Positions 55,520-64,000 of a stretch of 64,000 bases of DNA are shown here, in pieces (position 1 is the first letter of the stretch; every line of letters starts with the position of its first letter). A program made the translations under genes and the position numbers. The notes beneath the pieces were generated by a model that saw only the letters and a program-made list of their open reading frames with translations, searched no databases and was not told the origin of the DNA. This DNA comes from Calothrix sp. NIES-4101 (GTDB lineage: Bacteria > Cyanobacteriota > Cyanobacteriia > Cyanobacteriales > Nostocaceae): the NCBI GenBank assembly GCA_004296455.1, contig AP018280.1, positions 6,808,794 to 6,872,793 of the forward strand, read 5' to 3'.

Positions 55520-58042
55520 TCATGTTAGAATTGCTCCACCCATTAACCGCTCATAGCGCGATCGCAATTCTTGCTTCATCAAATGCCATCGTTCTAAAGT
55601 CACGTCAATTTCTATAACTTTTTCCGCAGCTTGGCGCGCCAAAACTAATATTTCTTCGTCTTCAACTAAACTTGCTAGGGTAAAATCTGCAACACCGGAT
55701 TGCCTTTTTCCTAATACCTCACCGGGACCTCGAAATCGCATGTCCATTTCTGAGATAAAAAAGCCATCTTGCGATTGTTCTAACACCTTCAATCTTTGCT
55801 GTGCGTCGGGACTTTTGGAACTACTCATCAGCAAACAATAGGATTTTGCTGCACCCCGCCCCACACGTCCCCGTAATTGATGCAACTGCGATAAGCCGAA
55901 TCTCTCGGCATGTTCAATCAGCATTACCGTGGCATTGGGTACGTCTACACCCACTTCGACAACAGTCGTCGAAACCAAGATTTGTGTTTGGCGATCGCGA
56001 AATTTACTGATAGCTTCGTCCTTTTCGGCGGAACTCATGCGCCCATGCAATAACCCAACTTGAAATTCCGGGAAAATTGCTTCTTGTAATTTTTGATGTT
56101 CTTCGATTGCCGATCGCAGGTCTAATTTTTCTGATTCTTCCACCAAGGGTAAAACGACATAAACCTGTCTCCCTTGGACAATTTCCCGACGGATTAAGTC
56201 GTAGGCATCACTGCGCTGACTTGCCATTAATGCTGTAGTTTGTATCGCTTGTCGTCCTGGTGGTAATTCGTCGATTTGGCTAACATCCAAGTCCCCGTGA
56301 ATGGTTAATGCTAGGGTACGGGGAATCGGAGTTGCTGTCATTGTTAATACATGGGGTTGGTCGCCTTTTTGTTGCAATTTTGCCCTTTGTTCGACCCCAA
56401 AACGGTGCTGCTCGTCAATGACGACTAAGCCAAGACGGTTAAAGTTGACTGGGTTTTGAATTAAAGCATGGGTTCCCACCAGTATGGGTAATTCTCCGGT
56501 TTCTAAATGGGTATGAATTTGTCGTCTTTTGACTGTTCTAGTTGAGCCAGTCAGTAATTCTACTGGTAAATGTAAGAGGTTAAACCAACTAACTAGCTTG
56601 CGATAATGCTGTTCTGCTAATACTTCAGTGGGAGCCATTAGTGCCGCTTGATACCCAGACTGGATAGCAGCAACAATAGCAATGACAGCAACAACTGTTT
56701 TCCCGGAACCGACATCACCCTGGACTAAACGGTTCATCGGTACAGGTTTTTGTAAATCTTCGAGAATGTCATTGACAACACGTTGCTGTGCCCCTGTGAG
56801 TTGAAAAGGCAAAATTTTGTAAAAGTCTTCGAGTAATTGACCACGAGGGGCAAATACAGCAGTAGTTTGGACTTGTTTAGCTTGTTGTTGACGTTGGAGT
56901 AAACCCAGTTGTAGGTAGAAAAATTCATCGAATACAAGACGACGACGGGCAGCTTGCAAAGAGTCACTATCGGGGGGAAAGTGAATATTTGCGATCGCAT
57001 CCTTCAATTCCATCAAGTTGTATTTGTCTCGCAAACCTTTTGGTAAAGGGTCTTTGAGATTGTATGTGGCTGGTAGGGCTGCAATTACAGCCTGACGCAC
57101 CAGGTTCGCAACTACCCCTTCGGTGAGGGCATATATGGGGACGACACGACCGATGGTTAAGGATTCGATTGTGTCACCGGGATGTGCTAAAACTTCGAGT
57201 TCGGGGTTGTCTAAAGTTTTGCCATATTTACTTTCTTTGACTAATCCGCAGGCGGCAAGCATTGTCCCAACTGCATATTGGCGTTTTATACTTTCTTGCC
57301 ATCCGCGACTGGCATACCTAGCACCTGCATAAAAACGGCTGATTTTAATGCGTCCGCTATTGTCCCGCAGTTGCATTTCCAGGATGGTTAATTTTTTATT
57401 TTTGGGGCTGGTAAAACAATTTATACTTTTGACGGATGCGACAATTGTCACCGTTTCCCCTGCTTGTAATTCGCTAATTTTGACTTGTTTGGCATAGTCA
57501 ATATGATCACGGGGATAGTAAAAAAGCAAGTCGCGAACAGTATATAAACCAAGGCGGGCTAATTTATCAGCTTGTCTGGGGCCAATTTCCGCTAATTCAC
57601 TGAGTTTCTGGTTAATGCTGGGGGCTAATCTTTTGCTGATTTCCGCAACTATGGGGGATTTAGGATTGGCGATTGGAGGAGAAATGGAGACTGAAGAAGT
57701 GCTTGCGTCCTTTTTGATTTGCCCACTGTCTTTATTTCCGTCTTCCTCCAATTTTTGTAGTTGGTAAATATAACGACGGGTTTGGGCGATTAAACTTTGA
57801 CGTGCTTCGATGTCTAGATGGGGATAATTGGCGAATTCTTGGGCTAATTGCTGCCAGCGATCGCGATGGGACTCTTCCGGTGTATCATCGATTTCGGTTA
57901 GCATCCCTGTGGGAAATTTACCGAATGTTAAACACAAAAATTCGCTAAAACGGTATTGTCTCCCCATCAAGTCAGTAAAACCTTGTTCTGCTTCGATGGT
58001 GAGGGCTTTTTGCAATCGTAACCAATCTGGTTTTTCAATCAT
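55520..58042 (-). CDS. recG: ATP-dependent DNA helicase RecG
   Basis: Branch-migration helicase for stalled forks and Holliday junctions. 840 residues, longer than the roughly 690 of E. coli because of an N-terminal extension of about 140 residues typical of cyanobacteria. The wedge/OB domain (about 190-330) contains RLGLYTVRDLLFYYPRDHID and GETVTIVASVKSI. Walker A is VQGDVGSGKTVVAVIA, then MAPTEVLAEQHYRKL, DEQH box LVVIDEQHRFGVEQR, motif III LTMTATPIPRTLA, and C-terminal helicase motifs LLHGRMSSAEKDEAI and HAERFGLSQLHQLRGRVGRG. All motifs intact. Monocistronic as far as visible. Confidence 0.97.
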   Translation of the reverse strand: MIEKPDWLRLQKALTIEAEQGFTDLMGRQYRFSEFLCLTFGKFPTGMLTEIDDTPEESHRDRWQQLAQEFANYPHLDIEARQSLIAQTRRYIYQLQKLEEDGNKDSGQIKKDASTSSVSISPPIANPKSPIVAEISKRLAPSINQKLSELAEIGPRQADKLARLGLYTVRDLLFYYPRDHIDYAKQVKISELQAGETVTIVASVKSINCFTSPKNKKLTILEMQLRDNSGRIKISRFYAGARYASRGWQESIKRQYAVGTMLAACGLVKESKYGKTLDNPELEVLAHPGDTIESLTIGRVVPIYALTEGVVANLVRQAVIAALPATYNLKDPLPKGLRDKYNLMELKDAIANIHFPPDSDSLQAARRRLVFDEFFYLQLGLLQRQQQAKQVQTTAVFAPRGQLLEDFYKILPFQLTGAQQRVVNDILEDLQKPVPMNRLVQGDVGSGKTVVAVIAIVAAIQSGYQAALMAPTEVLAEQHYRKLVSWFNLLHLPVELLTGSTRTVKRRQIHTHLETGELPILVGTHALIQNPVNFNRLGLVVIDEQHRFGVEQRAKLQQKGDQPHVLTMTATPIPRTLALTIHGDLDVSQIDELPPGRQAIQTTALMASQRSDAYDLIRREIVQGRQVYVVLPLVEESEKLDLRSAIEEHQKLQEAIFPEFQVGLLHGRMSSAEKDEAISKFRDRQTQILVSTTVVEVGVDVPNATVMLIEHAERFGLSQLHQLRGRVGRGAAKSYCLLMSSSKSPDAQQRLKVLEQSQDGFFISEMDMRFRGPGEVLGKRQSGVADFTLASLVEDEEILVLARQAAEKVIEIDVTLERWHLMKQELRSRYERLMGGAILT

Positions 58043-58145
58043 TGGTTAATAGTCAATGGTAGTAGTTAATAATTAAGGGTAATGAAGACACAAATTGATA
58101 ACTCATAATTAATAACCAATAACTAAATAACCAATCAATAAATTA

Positions 58146-59324
58146 CTAATCTTCAAACCAACTGGCACGCCATGCATTTTCGGCTTCCACAACAGCACGT
58201 TCACGTTGTTTTTTCTGGTAATCGCGGCGCAGTTTTTGCAACTGTCCCATCAAAATACGAATCTGTTTGCGTTTTGCAGCCAGAGCGACATCGGCAAACT
58301 CAATTTCACCCAAGCGTAGGTGAATAGCCATAATTTTTGTCAGTTTAGCATTACGGGATATCCTTGCCCCTTCTGGGAAAGCTTCGCGATCGGAACTGCT
58401 ACGTGGCGATCGCCTTTCTCCATCCACTTCTATGACTAAGTTAATCAAATTTGGTGGCCCTGGCATGACTTCGGTTGTAGCTTCAGATGCCACCGCAGCT
58501 ATCTCTAAAATTGGTTCAGGTAGCTTTTTCGGTAAAATTCCTGATTTTTGAATTGATAAGTTTGCATCCCGTGAGGCTTTTTTTAACGTAAATTGCAATG
58601 CCATTTCTAGACTTTGTTGCCATTTACTGATTTCGATGGGATTCGATTGATTAATTTTGGAAAAGTGTAAAGGTTTAGGTGGGTTAAGTTTTGAAAATGG
58701 GAAGGCTGAAGACAATGACGACAATACGGAAGCGGGAATTCTGTCGAGAACTTCCTTTTTCAATTCTTCATTGTTTTCGCCCTCTTCACCCTCTTCGTCA
58801 TCTTCATAGTCTTCATCTGCTGCTAGTTCTCCCATGTCAAAAGGAGAATCTTCGTCACTCAATGATAATTCTACAAATGCTAGCGGGTTGGGGCTATCAT
58901 CAGTATTTTCTAATACTTCACCTGCCAAATCAAAACCTAGTGTTGCCTGAATATCATGGATATCATAATCGTTTGAAGAACTTTCAGATGTCGATCGCTC
59001 TTCACTATTAGTAAATTCATTAGTAGATTCTGATACTTCTGGCTCCGCGTTGATGTAATTCAGAAGTTGCTCGGCTGTCTCTGTGCCTAAATTACGAATC
59101 GCCTGTTGCACTTTTTGCCGCTGACTCAAGGACAAACGCAAAAAAGCTTCTGGGTAGCCTTGTGTACATAGGTGATAAGTCGCCAGAATTAACTGCTGGC
59201 GTACTGCTTGTCCTAATGAAGTGAGGTAGGCAGTATAAGAATCATACAATTCCTGGGCGACAAGTGCGATCGCCGCTTCTAATGATTGTATATCACGCTC
59301 AATTCGCTCAATTGCTCTCGCCAT
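58146..59324 (-). CDS. Conserved acidic/coiled-coil protein, function unknown
   Basis: 392 residues from the ATG at 59324, which begins a well-formed helix ARAIERIERDIQSLEAAIAL; the upstream TTG would add 17 unlikely residues. Residues 1-110 are helical (SYTAYLTSLGQAVRQQLILA). About 110-230 is a disordered, strongly acidic Ser/Asp/Glu region (EDYEDDEEGEEGENNEE). About 230-320 contains SNPIEISKWQQSLEMALQFT. The end is a basic helix AAKRKQIRILMGQLQKLRRD ending WRASWFED. It appears to be a protein conserved in filamentous cyanobacteria without assigned role. It lies downstream of tsf-rpsB on the same strand but 290 bases away, so it is probably independent. Confidence 0.7.
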   Translation of the reverse strand: MARAIERIERDIQSLEAAIALVAQELYDSYTAYLTSLGQAVRQQLILATYHLCTQGYPEAFLRLSLSQRQKVQQAIRNLGTETAEQLLNYINAEPEVSESTNEFTNSEERSTSESSSNDYDIHDIQATLGFDLAGEVLENTDDSPNPLAFVELSLSDEDSPFDMGELAADEDYEDDEEGEEGENNEELKKEVLDRIPASVLSSLSSAFPFSKLNPPKPLHFSKINQSNPIEISKWQQSLEMALQFTLKKASRDANLSIQKSGILPKKLPEPILEIAAVASEATTEVMPGPPNLINLVIEVDGERRSPRSSSDREAFPEGARISRNAKLTKIMAIHLRLGEIEFADVALAAKRKQIRILMGQLQKLRRDYQKKQRERAVVEAENAWRASWFED

Positions 59325-59615
59325 ATTTTCTGCTGATACATACGTAAATAACAAAACAGGATTCTTTTGGTACAAGAGTACTTGTATTATAAAACGTAAG
59401 TTAGGAGTTGATAGTTATTTATTAGTGCTTATTGGCTGTTTGTCCAAAATTTGCCATTGACAAAATATAATGAACGAAAAACAGGTCAATCGCTTGACCT
59501 GCCTTGTCATATAGTTACGATGAGGTAGCGACTAGTTAAAAGTTAAATACCAAACATTAAAAACTAAAAGTTAAAAATACTAACTCTTAAATTTTAACGC
59601 TTAACTCCTAACCAA

Positions 59616-60560
59616 TTACTTTGCACCTATTTGTGCAGCAACTTCATCAGCAAAACTAATTTCTTGTTTTTCGATACCTTCACCCAGAACATAACGAACA
59701 AAACGTTTAACTTGAATTGTATCGCCAAGTTTTGAGCTAGCTTGCTTAATTAACTCTTCGACAGTGATGCTTTGGTCACGAATGTAAGGCTGGTCAAGCA
59801 AAGTTAATTCTTTCAGGCGTTTTTCAATACGTCCCTGCACAATTTTTTCTTTGATATTATCAGGCTTATTCGCGAGGTCATCGCGTCCCATTTCAATGTC
59901 TTTTTCTTTTTGAGCAATATCTGCCGGAATTTCACCAACATTGACATATTCAACGTTGGGACAAGCGGCAATTTGCATTGCTACATTTCGAGCTAATGTT
60001 TTAAAGTCTTCATTATTAGCTGCCGCTTCTTTTTGGCAATTTAATTCCACCAAAACACCAACTCTACCGCCAGTGTGAATGTAGCTATCAACTGCACCTT
60101 GTGTACCCTCTGGCAATGTAAAATTGACAAAGCGACGCACTTGCATGTTTTCACCCAATTGGGCAAATAACTCTTTAATTGATTCGGCAACAGTCACGTC
60201 TTTGTTAGCAATGTAAGGTTGAGCCAATAGTGAATCAACACTATCAGCAGTGGCAGCTTGCTTGGCAATGTTATGTACTAGTGCCTTAAAAGCTTCATTA
60301 CGGGCAACAAAATCAGTTTGGCAATTGACTTCAGCCAATACACCAACCCGACCATTTGCTTCCACAAAAGTATCAACTAAACCTTCAGCCGCAACTTTAC
60401 CTGAGGCTTTCTCGGCTTTGATCATACCTTTCTGACGCAACCATTCGGAAGCTTTTTCGACATCGCCCTCATTTTCTTTAAGGGCTTTTTTGCAGTCCAT
60501 CATACCAGCACCAGTTTTTTGGCGCAGCTCTTGGACAAGTTTTGCAGATATTTCCGCCAT
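59616..60560 (-). CDS. tsf: Translation elongation factor Ts
   Basis: Nucleotide-exchange factor that regenerates EF-Tu-GTP. 314 residues, the long cyanobacterial type. N-terminal UBA-like domain with [20 protein letters not shown], followed by [20 protein letters not shown] with the EF-Tu contact motif [13 protein letters not shown]. The core repeat recurs ([40 protein letters not shown]), and the C-terminal part ends [20 protein letters not shown]. It follows rpsB by about 300 bases on the same strand, the conserved rpsB-tsf order, with a strong hairpin in the spacer. Confidence 0.97.
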   Translation of the reverse strand: MAEISAKLVQELRQKTGAGMMDCKKALKENEGDVEKASEWLRQKGMIKAEKASGKVAAEGLVDTFVEANGRVGVLAEVNCQTDFVARNEAFKALVHNIAKQAATADSVDSLLAQPYIANKDVTVAESIKELFAQLGENMQVRRFVNFTLPEGTQGAVDSYIHTGGRVGVLVELNCQKEAAANNEDFKTLARNVAMQIAACPNVEYVNVGEIPADIAQKEKDIEMGRDDLANKPDNIKEKIVQGRIEKRLKELTLLDQPYIRDQSITVEELIKQASSKLGDTIQVKRFVRYVLGEGIEKQEISFADEVAAQIGAK

Positions 60561-60645
60561 GTTGCCTCAATCCCTAGATACCTATTTGACTGACACTTTA
60601 CTAAAAAATCAGCGCTGAGTAATGAGTACCGCCGTAATAAGTTTT

Positions 60646-60680
60646 TTGAGATTCAGATTTGAGATTCAGATTTGAGATTT
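60646..60680. repeat. 13-bp tandem repeat in the rpsB-tsf spacer
   Basis: TTGAGATTCAGAT occurs at 60646-60658 and 60659-60671, and a third copy begins at 60672 (TTGAGATT). A simple repeat with no coding role. Confidence 0.8.
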
Positions 60681-60756
60681 ATAAATAACAATTCTCAACT
60701 TCAAAATCTGAAATTAGTGCGATCGCTCATCAGCAGGCGCAAATCACAAAATAGCA

Positions 60757-60798
60757 AATACTTAGTTAAATATTTCGCTAAATATTTAACTAAGTATT
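60757..60798 (-). promoter_or_regulatory. Perfect 19-bp hairpin between rpsB and tsf
   Basis: AATACTTAGTTAAATATTT (60757-60775), loop CGCT, then its exact reverse complement (60780-60798). On the transcript it would be a 19-bp AU-rich stem with four-base loop. It lacks a T-run and so is more likely an RNase III or stability site, or an attenuating structure, than a terminator. Confidence 0.75.
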
Positions 60799-60856
60799 TA
60801 TTATTCTACTAACTACCAGCACTCAGTCCTCAGCCCTCAGACTTCAAAACTAAAAA

Positions 60857-61642
60857 TTACTCTGCTTCCTCTTCCGAAGGCTCGACATACTCAGATTCTT
60901 CGTAGTCGTATTCTTCTTCTGCACCTTCGTAATCTTCGTAATCTTCCTCAACATCTAACTGGCCATGACGACCTTCATAGATTGCGTCAGCGAGTTTGCC
61001 AATAATTAGCTTAATCGAACGGATCGCGTCATCGTTGGCGGGGATGGGAATGTCTACAACATCGGGGTCACAGTTAGTATCCAACATAGAAACGATGGGA
61101 ATACTTAACTTTTGGCATTCCTGCACGGCGTTATATTCACGACGTTGATCTACAATGAGCACAACATCGGGTATTTTCCGCATAGCTTTGATACCACCTA
61201 AGTACTTCTGTAACTTCGTCATTTCCCGACGTAGCATCGAAGCTTCTTTTTTGGGTAACAGGTCGAGTGCGCCATTTTCTTCACGGCGTTCGAGGTCTTT
61301 GAGACGATCTACGCGAGTTTTAATGGTTGTCCAGTTGGTGAGCATTCCACCCAACCAGCGTTGATTGATGTAATATGCCCCGCAACGAGATGCTTCTTGA
61401 GCGATGATACCTGCTGCTTGGCGTTTGGTGCCGACAAATAAGAATTTTTTACCTGCTTCAGCTTGCGATCGCATATAAGTATACGCTTCGTCCATCAATT
61501 GGGCGGTTTGCACCAAATCAATGATGTGAACGCCATTACGAGCTGTATAGATATATGGATCCATTTTTGGGTTCCAACGGCGGGTCTGATGCCCAAAATG
61601 AACCCCTGACTCCATCATTTGAGCCAATGAAACTACTGGCAT
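60857..61642 (-). CDS. rpsB: 30S ribosomal protein S2
   Basis: Small-subunit ribosomal protein of 261 residues. Hallmarks: [80 protein letters not shown], and [20 protein letters not shown] followed by [13 protein letters not shown]. The C-terminus from about 228 carries a Glu/Asp/Tyr-rich extension ([20 protein letters not shown]) typical of cyanobacteria and not present in E. coli S2. It is the first gene of the rpsB-tsf operon. Confidence 0.97.
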   Translation of the reverse strand: MPVVSLAQMMESGVHFGHQTRRWNPKMDPYIYTARNGVHIIDLVQTAQLMDEAYTYMRSQAEAGKKFLFVGTKRQAAGIIAQEASRCGAYYINQRWLGGMLTNWTTIKTRVDRLKDLERREENGALDLLPKKEASMLRREMTKLQKYLGGIKAMRKIPDVVLIVDQRREYNAVQECQKLSIPIVSMLDTNCDPDVVDIPIPANDDAIRSIKLIIGKLADAIYEGRHGQLDVEEDYEDYEGAEEEYDYEESEYVEPSEEEAE

Positions 61643-61951
61643 ATTTGCTTTTCTCCGATTCGGGTTAATCCTCCACCCAAGTGCATTTCCAATATCGGAA
61701 ACACCCGAATGCTTGGATGTGCGGAATTTTGTGAACTATATTAAGTTAGCATAACTTGGCAAATGTGAAGGGTGGATTTCCCGAATATTTTTTGAGGAGA
61801 ATACTTGATTGATCAGGGAATGTTGGTGCGATCGCACCCTAACATGTCTTGAGCAGCAATCAATCTAAAAACCTGCTAGCATCTGAGAATACTAACAGGT
61901 ATAAGTTTTAAGTTTTCGTTTTCATCAGAAAAAGTTTTTAAATACTAAAAA

Positions 61952-62025
61952 TCGGAGCGGCGGGATTCGAACCCACGACCTCCACTACCCCAAAGTGGCG
62001 CGCTACCAAGCTGCGCTACGCCCCG
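61952..62025 (-). tRNA. tRNA-Pro (GGG)
   Basis: Minus-strand cloverleaf: acceptor CGGGGCG pairs with CGCTCCG including one G-T; D-arm GTAGCGCAGCTTGGTAGC; anticodon stem CCACT/AGTGG with loop TTGGGGT, anticodon GGG; T-arm loop TTCGAAT. CCA is not encoded. All stems are intact, so it should be functional. Confidence 0.95.
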
Positions 62026-62126
62026 TAATAGCGATTTTAGATTGTTTACACGACTAATCTAAGCTTCGCATCGGTCAACCAAAATATAATAGCACAATCT
62101 GCAAGAAAAATAATATCGTCAGAAAA

Positions 62127-62492
62127 TTAAAATACTTTGAGCATACTCGTAGCTTGAAGTAAACCAGAAACAGCAGTGGCGGCAAATTCCCCCTCTACAC
62201 AGCGCCCAGAGTTGAGAATAAACCGCAAACTATAGTTATCGGGATAACCGGTAACTTCCATCCAAACTAAATCGCTTTCAGCTTCACAAGCAATTTTTTC
62301 TTCATCCATCAACTCAGATGCAAGTTCTTTGATGGTATTTGCCAGTTGTGCAGATAAACGGCAAAAATCATTCAATTCAGCCTCAGTTAATTCCACAGCC
62401 CAATTATCAGTACCCACTAACCCTTTAAATAAAGGTGCAGAAGGATTCCAACCAATTCGCCAACCATTTCCAGATTTAATGACACGATTCAT
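62127..62492 (-). CDS. DUF1818 protein, cyanobacterial conserved
   Basis: 121 residues from ATG 62492, which gives the family start NRVIKSGNGWRIGWNP. An in-frame ATG 26 codons upstream would overlap the previous gene and is less likely. Conserved blocks: FKGLVGTDNWAVELTEAELN, FCRLSAQLANTIKELASELM, SDLVWMEVTGYPDNYSLRFI and RCVEGEFAATAVSGLLQA. DUF1818 proteins are found in almost all cyanobacteria and have no proven function. It lies about 50 bases downstream of the next gene and may share its transcript. Confidence 0.88.
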   Translation of the reverse strand: MNRVIKSGNGWRIGWNPSAPLFKGLVGTDNWAVELTEAELNDFCRLSAQLANTIKELASELMDEEKIACEAESDLVWMEVTGYPDNYSLRFILNSGRCVEGEFAATAVSGLLQATSMLKVF

Positions 62493-62544
62493 AATTTTGG
62501 ATGTTGGACATTCTCCGCTTATCTGGCTTTCCTTCTCTGGTTCT

Positions 62545-63111
62545 CTACTGTTTGCTGGAACTAAACACATTTACCAAAGCTTGGACTAATGTATCACGTT
62601 GGCGACGAGAAAGTTTTGCGATCGCGGCTTTATCTCCATCCAAGGGATTTTTTTTCAAAAGTTCATGCCCTGGATAATTTGTGTCATAGATAATTTCGTT
62701 GACACCTAAATAATCGGCTAAGGTTAATTTCCAATCTAAGCGGTAATTGGGTGCGCGTCCTTTCAAATAGACATGATATTGAATCATCCGCCCCACTAAT
62801 GTGTTATTTTCGGCAACTTTCCCACCTTCTCTATTGATGTAAGTATTTTCCTTGGGAAAATTGGGTAATTGCTGATAAACTTGTCGCCAAGCATCACCAA
62901 CTGTAATGCGCTGTGCCATCACGGGCTGAGTAGAAAACAAGTTTGAGATGAGATTAGTATTGATGTGGCTTGGTTCAGCACTAAAGAATACGGCAGTTAT
63001 GACAATGACTAATAGTGCTAAATATAAAATTCTCCGAGTTGATTTCAGCCTGAAAAATCTCGGTTGATTAATTAATTTAGAAGGAATATTTATAATTTTA
63101 TTATTTCCCAT
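62545..63111 (-). CDS. Conserved cyanobacterial protein with one membrane segment, unknown
   Basis: 188 residues from ATG 63111, with GGAG upstream; the longer frame to 63219 would run into the transposase gene and is rejected. Basic start, then one hydrophobic helix (ILYLALLVIVITAVFFS), so probably a periplasmic domain tethered to the inner membrane. The remainder has a conserved-looking domain (TVGDAWRQVYQQLPNFPKEN, LVGRMIQYHVYLKGRAPNYR, WKLTLADYLGVNEIIYDTNY, PGHELLKKNP) known only as a cyanobacterial conserved family. An ISAzo13-type transposase ends 31 bases upstream, close enough to have replaced its promoter. Confidence 0.78.
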   Translation of the reverse strand: MGNNKIINIPSKLINQPRFFRLKSTRRILYLALLVIVITAVFFSAEPSHINTNLISNLFSTQPVMAQRITVGDAWRQVYQQLPNFPKENTYINREGGKVAENNTLVGRMIQYHVYLKGRAPNYRLDWKLTLADYLGVNEIIYDTNYPGHELLKKNPLDGDKAAIAKLSRRQRDTLVQALVNVFSSSKQ

Positions 63112-63142
63112 TGTCTTAGAGAACTCCACAAAAAAAATGATC

Positions 63143-64000
63143 CTATGACGAGCCGGGTTTCGCAAAAATTTCAACAAACCATTTTTTGAGATGCGGAAGA
63201 CGAAGGATTTGTTTTTCAACTTCTGCCATAGCCTCAGTTGTGAGTTTAACTCCTGTGGAGTAAACTTTTTTGATCAATGTCACAACCGGATTTTGGCCTT
63301 TAAAAGTAAGTGTTCTTGCAAAATACAGGACTGATTCAACGGTGTCGAGTAAACTACCATTCCAATGCTGTTCTAGCCAACCAAAACTACGTTCTACAGG
63401 ATTATACTTACTATGGTAGGGGGGATAGTAAGCTAGCTGTAAATTCAGGTTTGATGATGAAGAAAAGTCTAATATTCGTTTCATAAACTGAGTACGACGA
63501 GAATGATTTTCTCGTCCGTTGTCTTGATTAATAACCAGTTTATTAATGTGATTAAATCGATGTTTTACTCTTTGCCACCAGTTTTCAATCAAATCAACAA
63601 TACAATCAGCAGTCAATTTTGAAGTTACAAAAAATAGGAATAATTCGTTGTACTGAGGTAAAAAAATTCCGTAAGGGGTAACAGTTATAGCCTCTGCAAA
63701 ATCATGGTCCAATGAAATAGTTGGTATACGAGTTTTCCCCCCTCGGTCAAACTCACCAACTTTTACTGCCACCTTTGCATCAATTGATATACGTAAAGTA
63801 TTGGGTTCATTATCTGCTTTAGTATTAATTTTTTCTAATTCTTGGAAAATTGCTTCTGTTTCTGGAATTTTCCTTATTGGCTTGGCTTTTATCACTCTTT
63901 TTAATGTGTAGCCTAACTCGTTTAACCGCCTTCTGATTGTTTCGTTTGATGGTAATTCCCCATCCCTATAACCTTTTTGTTCAATTAGTTGCCGACGTAC
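63143..64000 (-). CDS. ISAzo13-type transposase, 5' end beyond the window
   Basis: 285 residues are visible and the frame is open to the window edge. Visible parts: helix-turn-helix GELPSNETIRRRLNELGYTL, a first acidic motif in LRISIDAKVAVKVGEF, LVINQDNGRENHSRRTQFMK with the second Asp, and YYPPYHSKYNPVERSFGWLE with the catalytic Glu in NPVERSFG, a D-D-E triad of the ISAzo13/DDE group. The C-terminus ends KKWFVEIFAKPGSS. No frameshift or stop is seen, so it may be functional. Terminal repeats cannot be checked because one end is missing. Confidence 0.85.
   Translation of the reverse strand, partial: VRRQLIEQKGYRDGELPSNETIRRRLNELGYTLKRVIKAKPIRKIPETEAIFQELEKINTKADNEPNTLRISIDAKVAVKVGEFDRGGKTRIPTISLDHDFAEAITVTPYGIFLPQYNELFLFFVTSKLTADCIVDLIENWWQRVKHRFNHINKLVINQDNGRENHSRRTQFMKRILDFSSSSNLNLQLAYYPPYHSKYNPVERSFGWLEQHWNGSLLDTVESVLYFARTLTFKGQNPVVTLIKKVYSTGVKLTTEAMAEVEKQILRLPHLKKWFVEIFAKPGSS

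Overview
The window is chromosomal DNA of a filamentous, Nostocales-like cyanobacterium. The evidence is a ferredoxin-NADP reductase with a phycobilisome-linker-like N-terminal domain, phosphoribulokinase, a CAAD-domain membrane protein, a DUF1818 protein, an SLH-domain protein, many HIP1 octamers (GCGATCGC) in AT-rich DNA, and several IS families common in this group. No rRNA, CRISPR array or prophage was seen; there is one tRNA (Pro, GGG).

Layout. 0.2-1.4 kb: polysaccharide deacetylase and an XRE regulator. 1.4-8.2 kb: the most unusual region, a one-strand array of about twelve small secreted proteins. Six are close tandem paralogs built from two Asn/Gln/Gly-rich repeats joined by a Cys linker, one is a distant relative, two form a second paralog pair, and three are unrelated secreted proteins. 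Five gaps carry a hairpin whose loop AGCCAAACC is invariant while the stem changes by compensatory substitution, and nearly every paralog has the same leader with a Shine-Dalgarno. 8.3-18.8 kb: PIN protein, MltA, a C39-peptidase ABC exporter, Rrf2 and MerR regulators, methylmalonate-semialdehyde dehydrogenase, a 161-bp MITE and HtpX. 18.86-20.54 kb: a complete IS with a programmed -1 frameshift signal and 9-bp target duplications.

21.4-30.7 kb: a full chemotaxis-type locus in two divergent operons, cheY-cheC-hybrid kinase on the minus strand and cheA-cheW-mcp-cheB-cheR on the plus strand. The receptor has no membrane segment and CheA has two CheW-like domains. 30.9-44.7 kb: AMIN/beta-lactamase-fold protein, TrpF-like protein, KTSC protein, TonB-dependent receptor, CBS protein, a stand-alone recombinase domain, CAAD protein, SLH protein, homoserine dehydrogenase and petH. 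46.1-50.7 kb: prk, metK and a sensor kinase.

51-55.4 kb is a degraded island: a frameshifted IS5-type transposase cut by a defective IS66 element, whose terminal repeats supply the stop codon of one neighbouring frame and the start codon of the other, plus a decayed gene. 55.5-62.5 kb returns to core genes: recG, a conserved hypothetical, tsf-rpsB with a 19-bp perfect hairpin between them, tRNA-Pro and DUF1818. The window ends inside an ISAzo13-type transposase.

The best candidate for an undescribed system is the 1.8-8.2 kb array: an expanded family of disulfide-bonded, probably beta-solenoid or amyloid-like surface proteins under a shared structured-RNA element.
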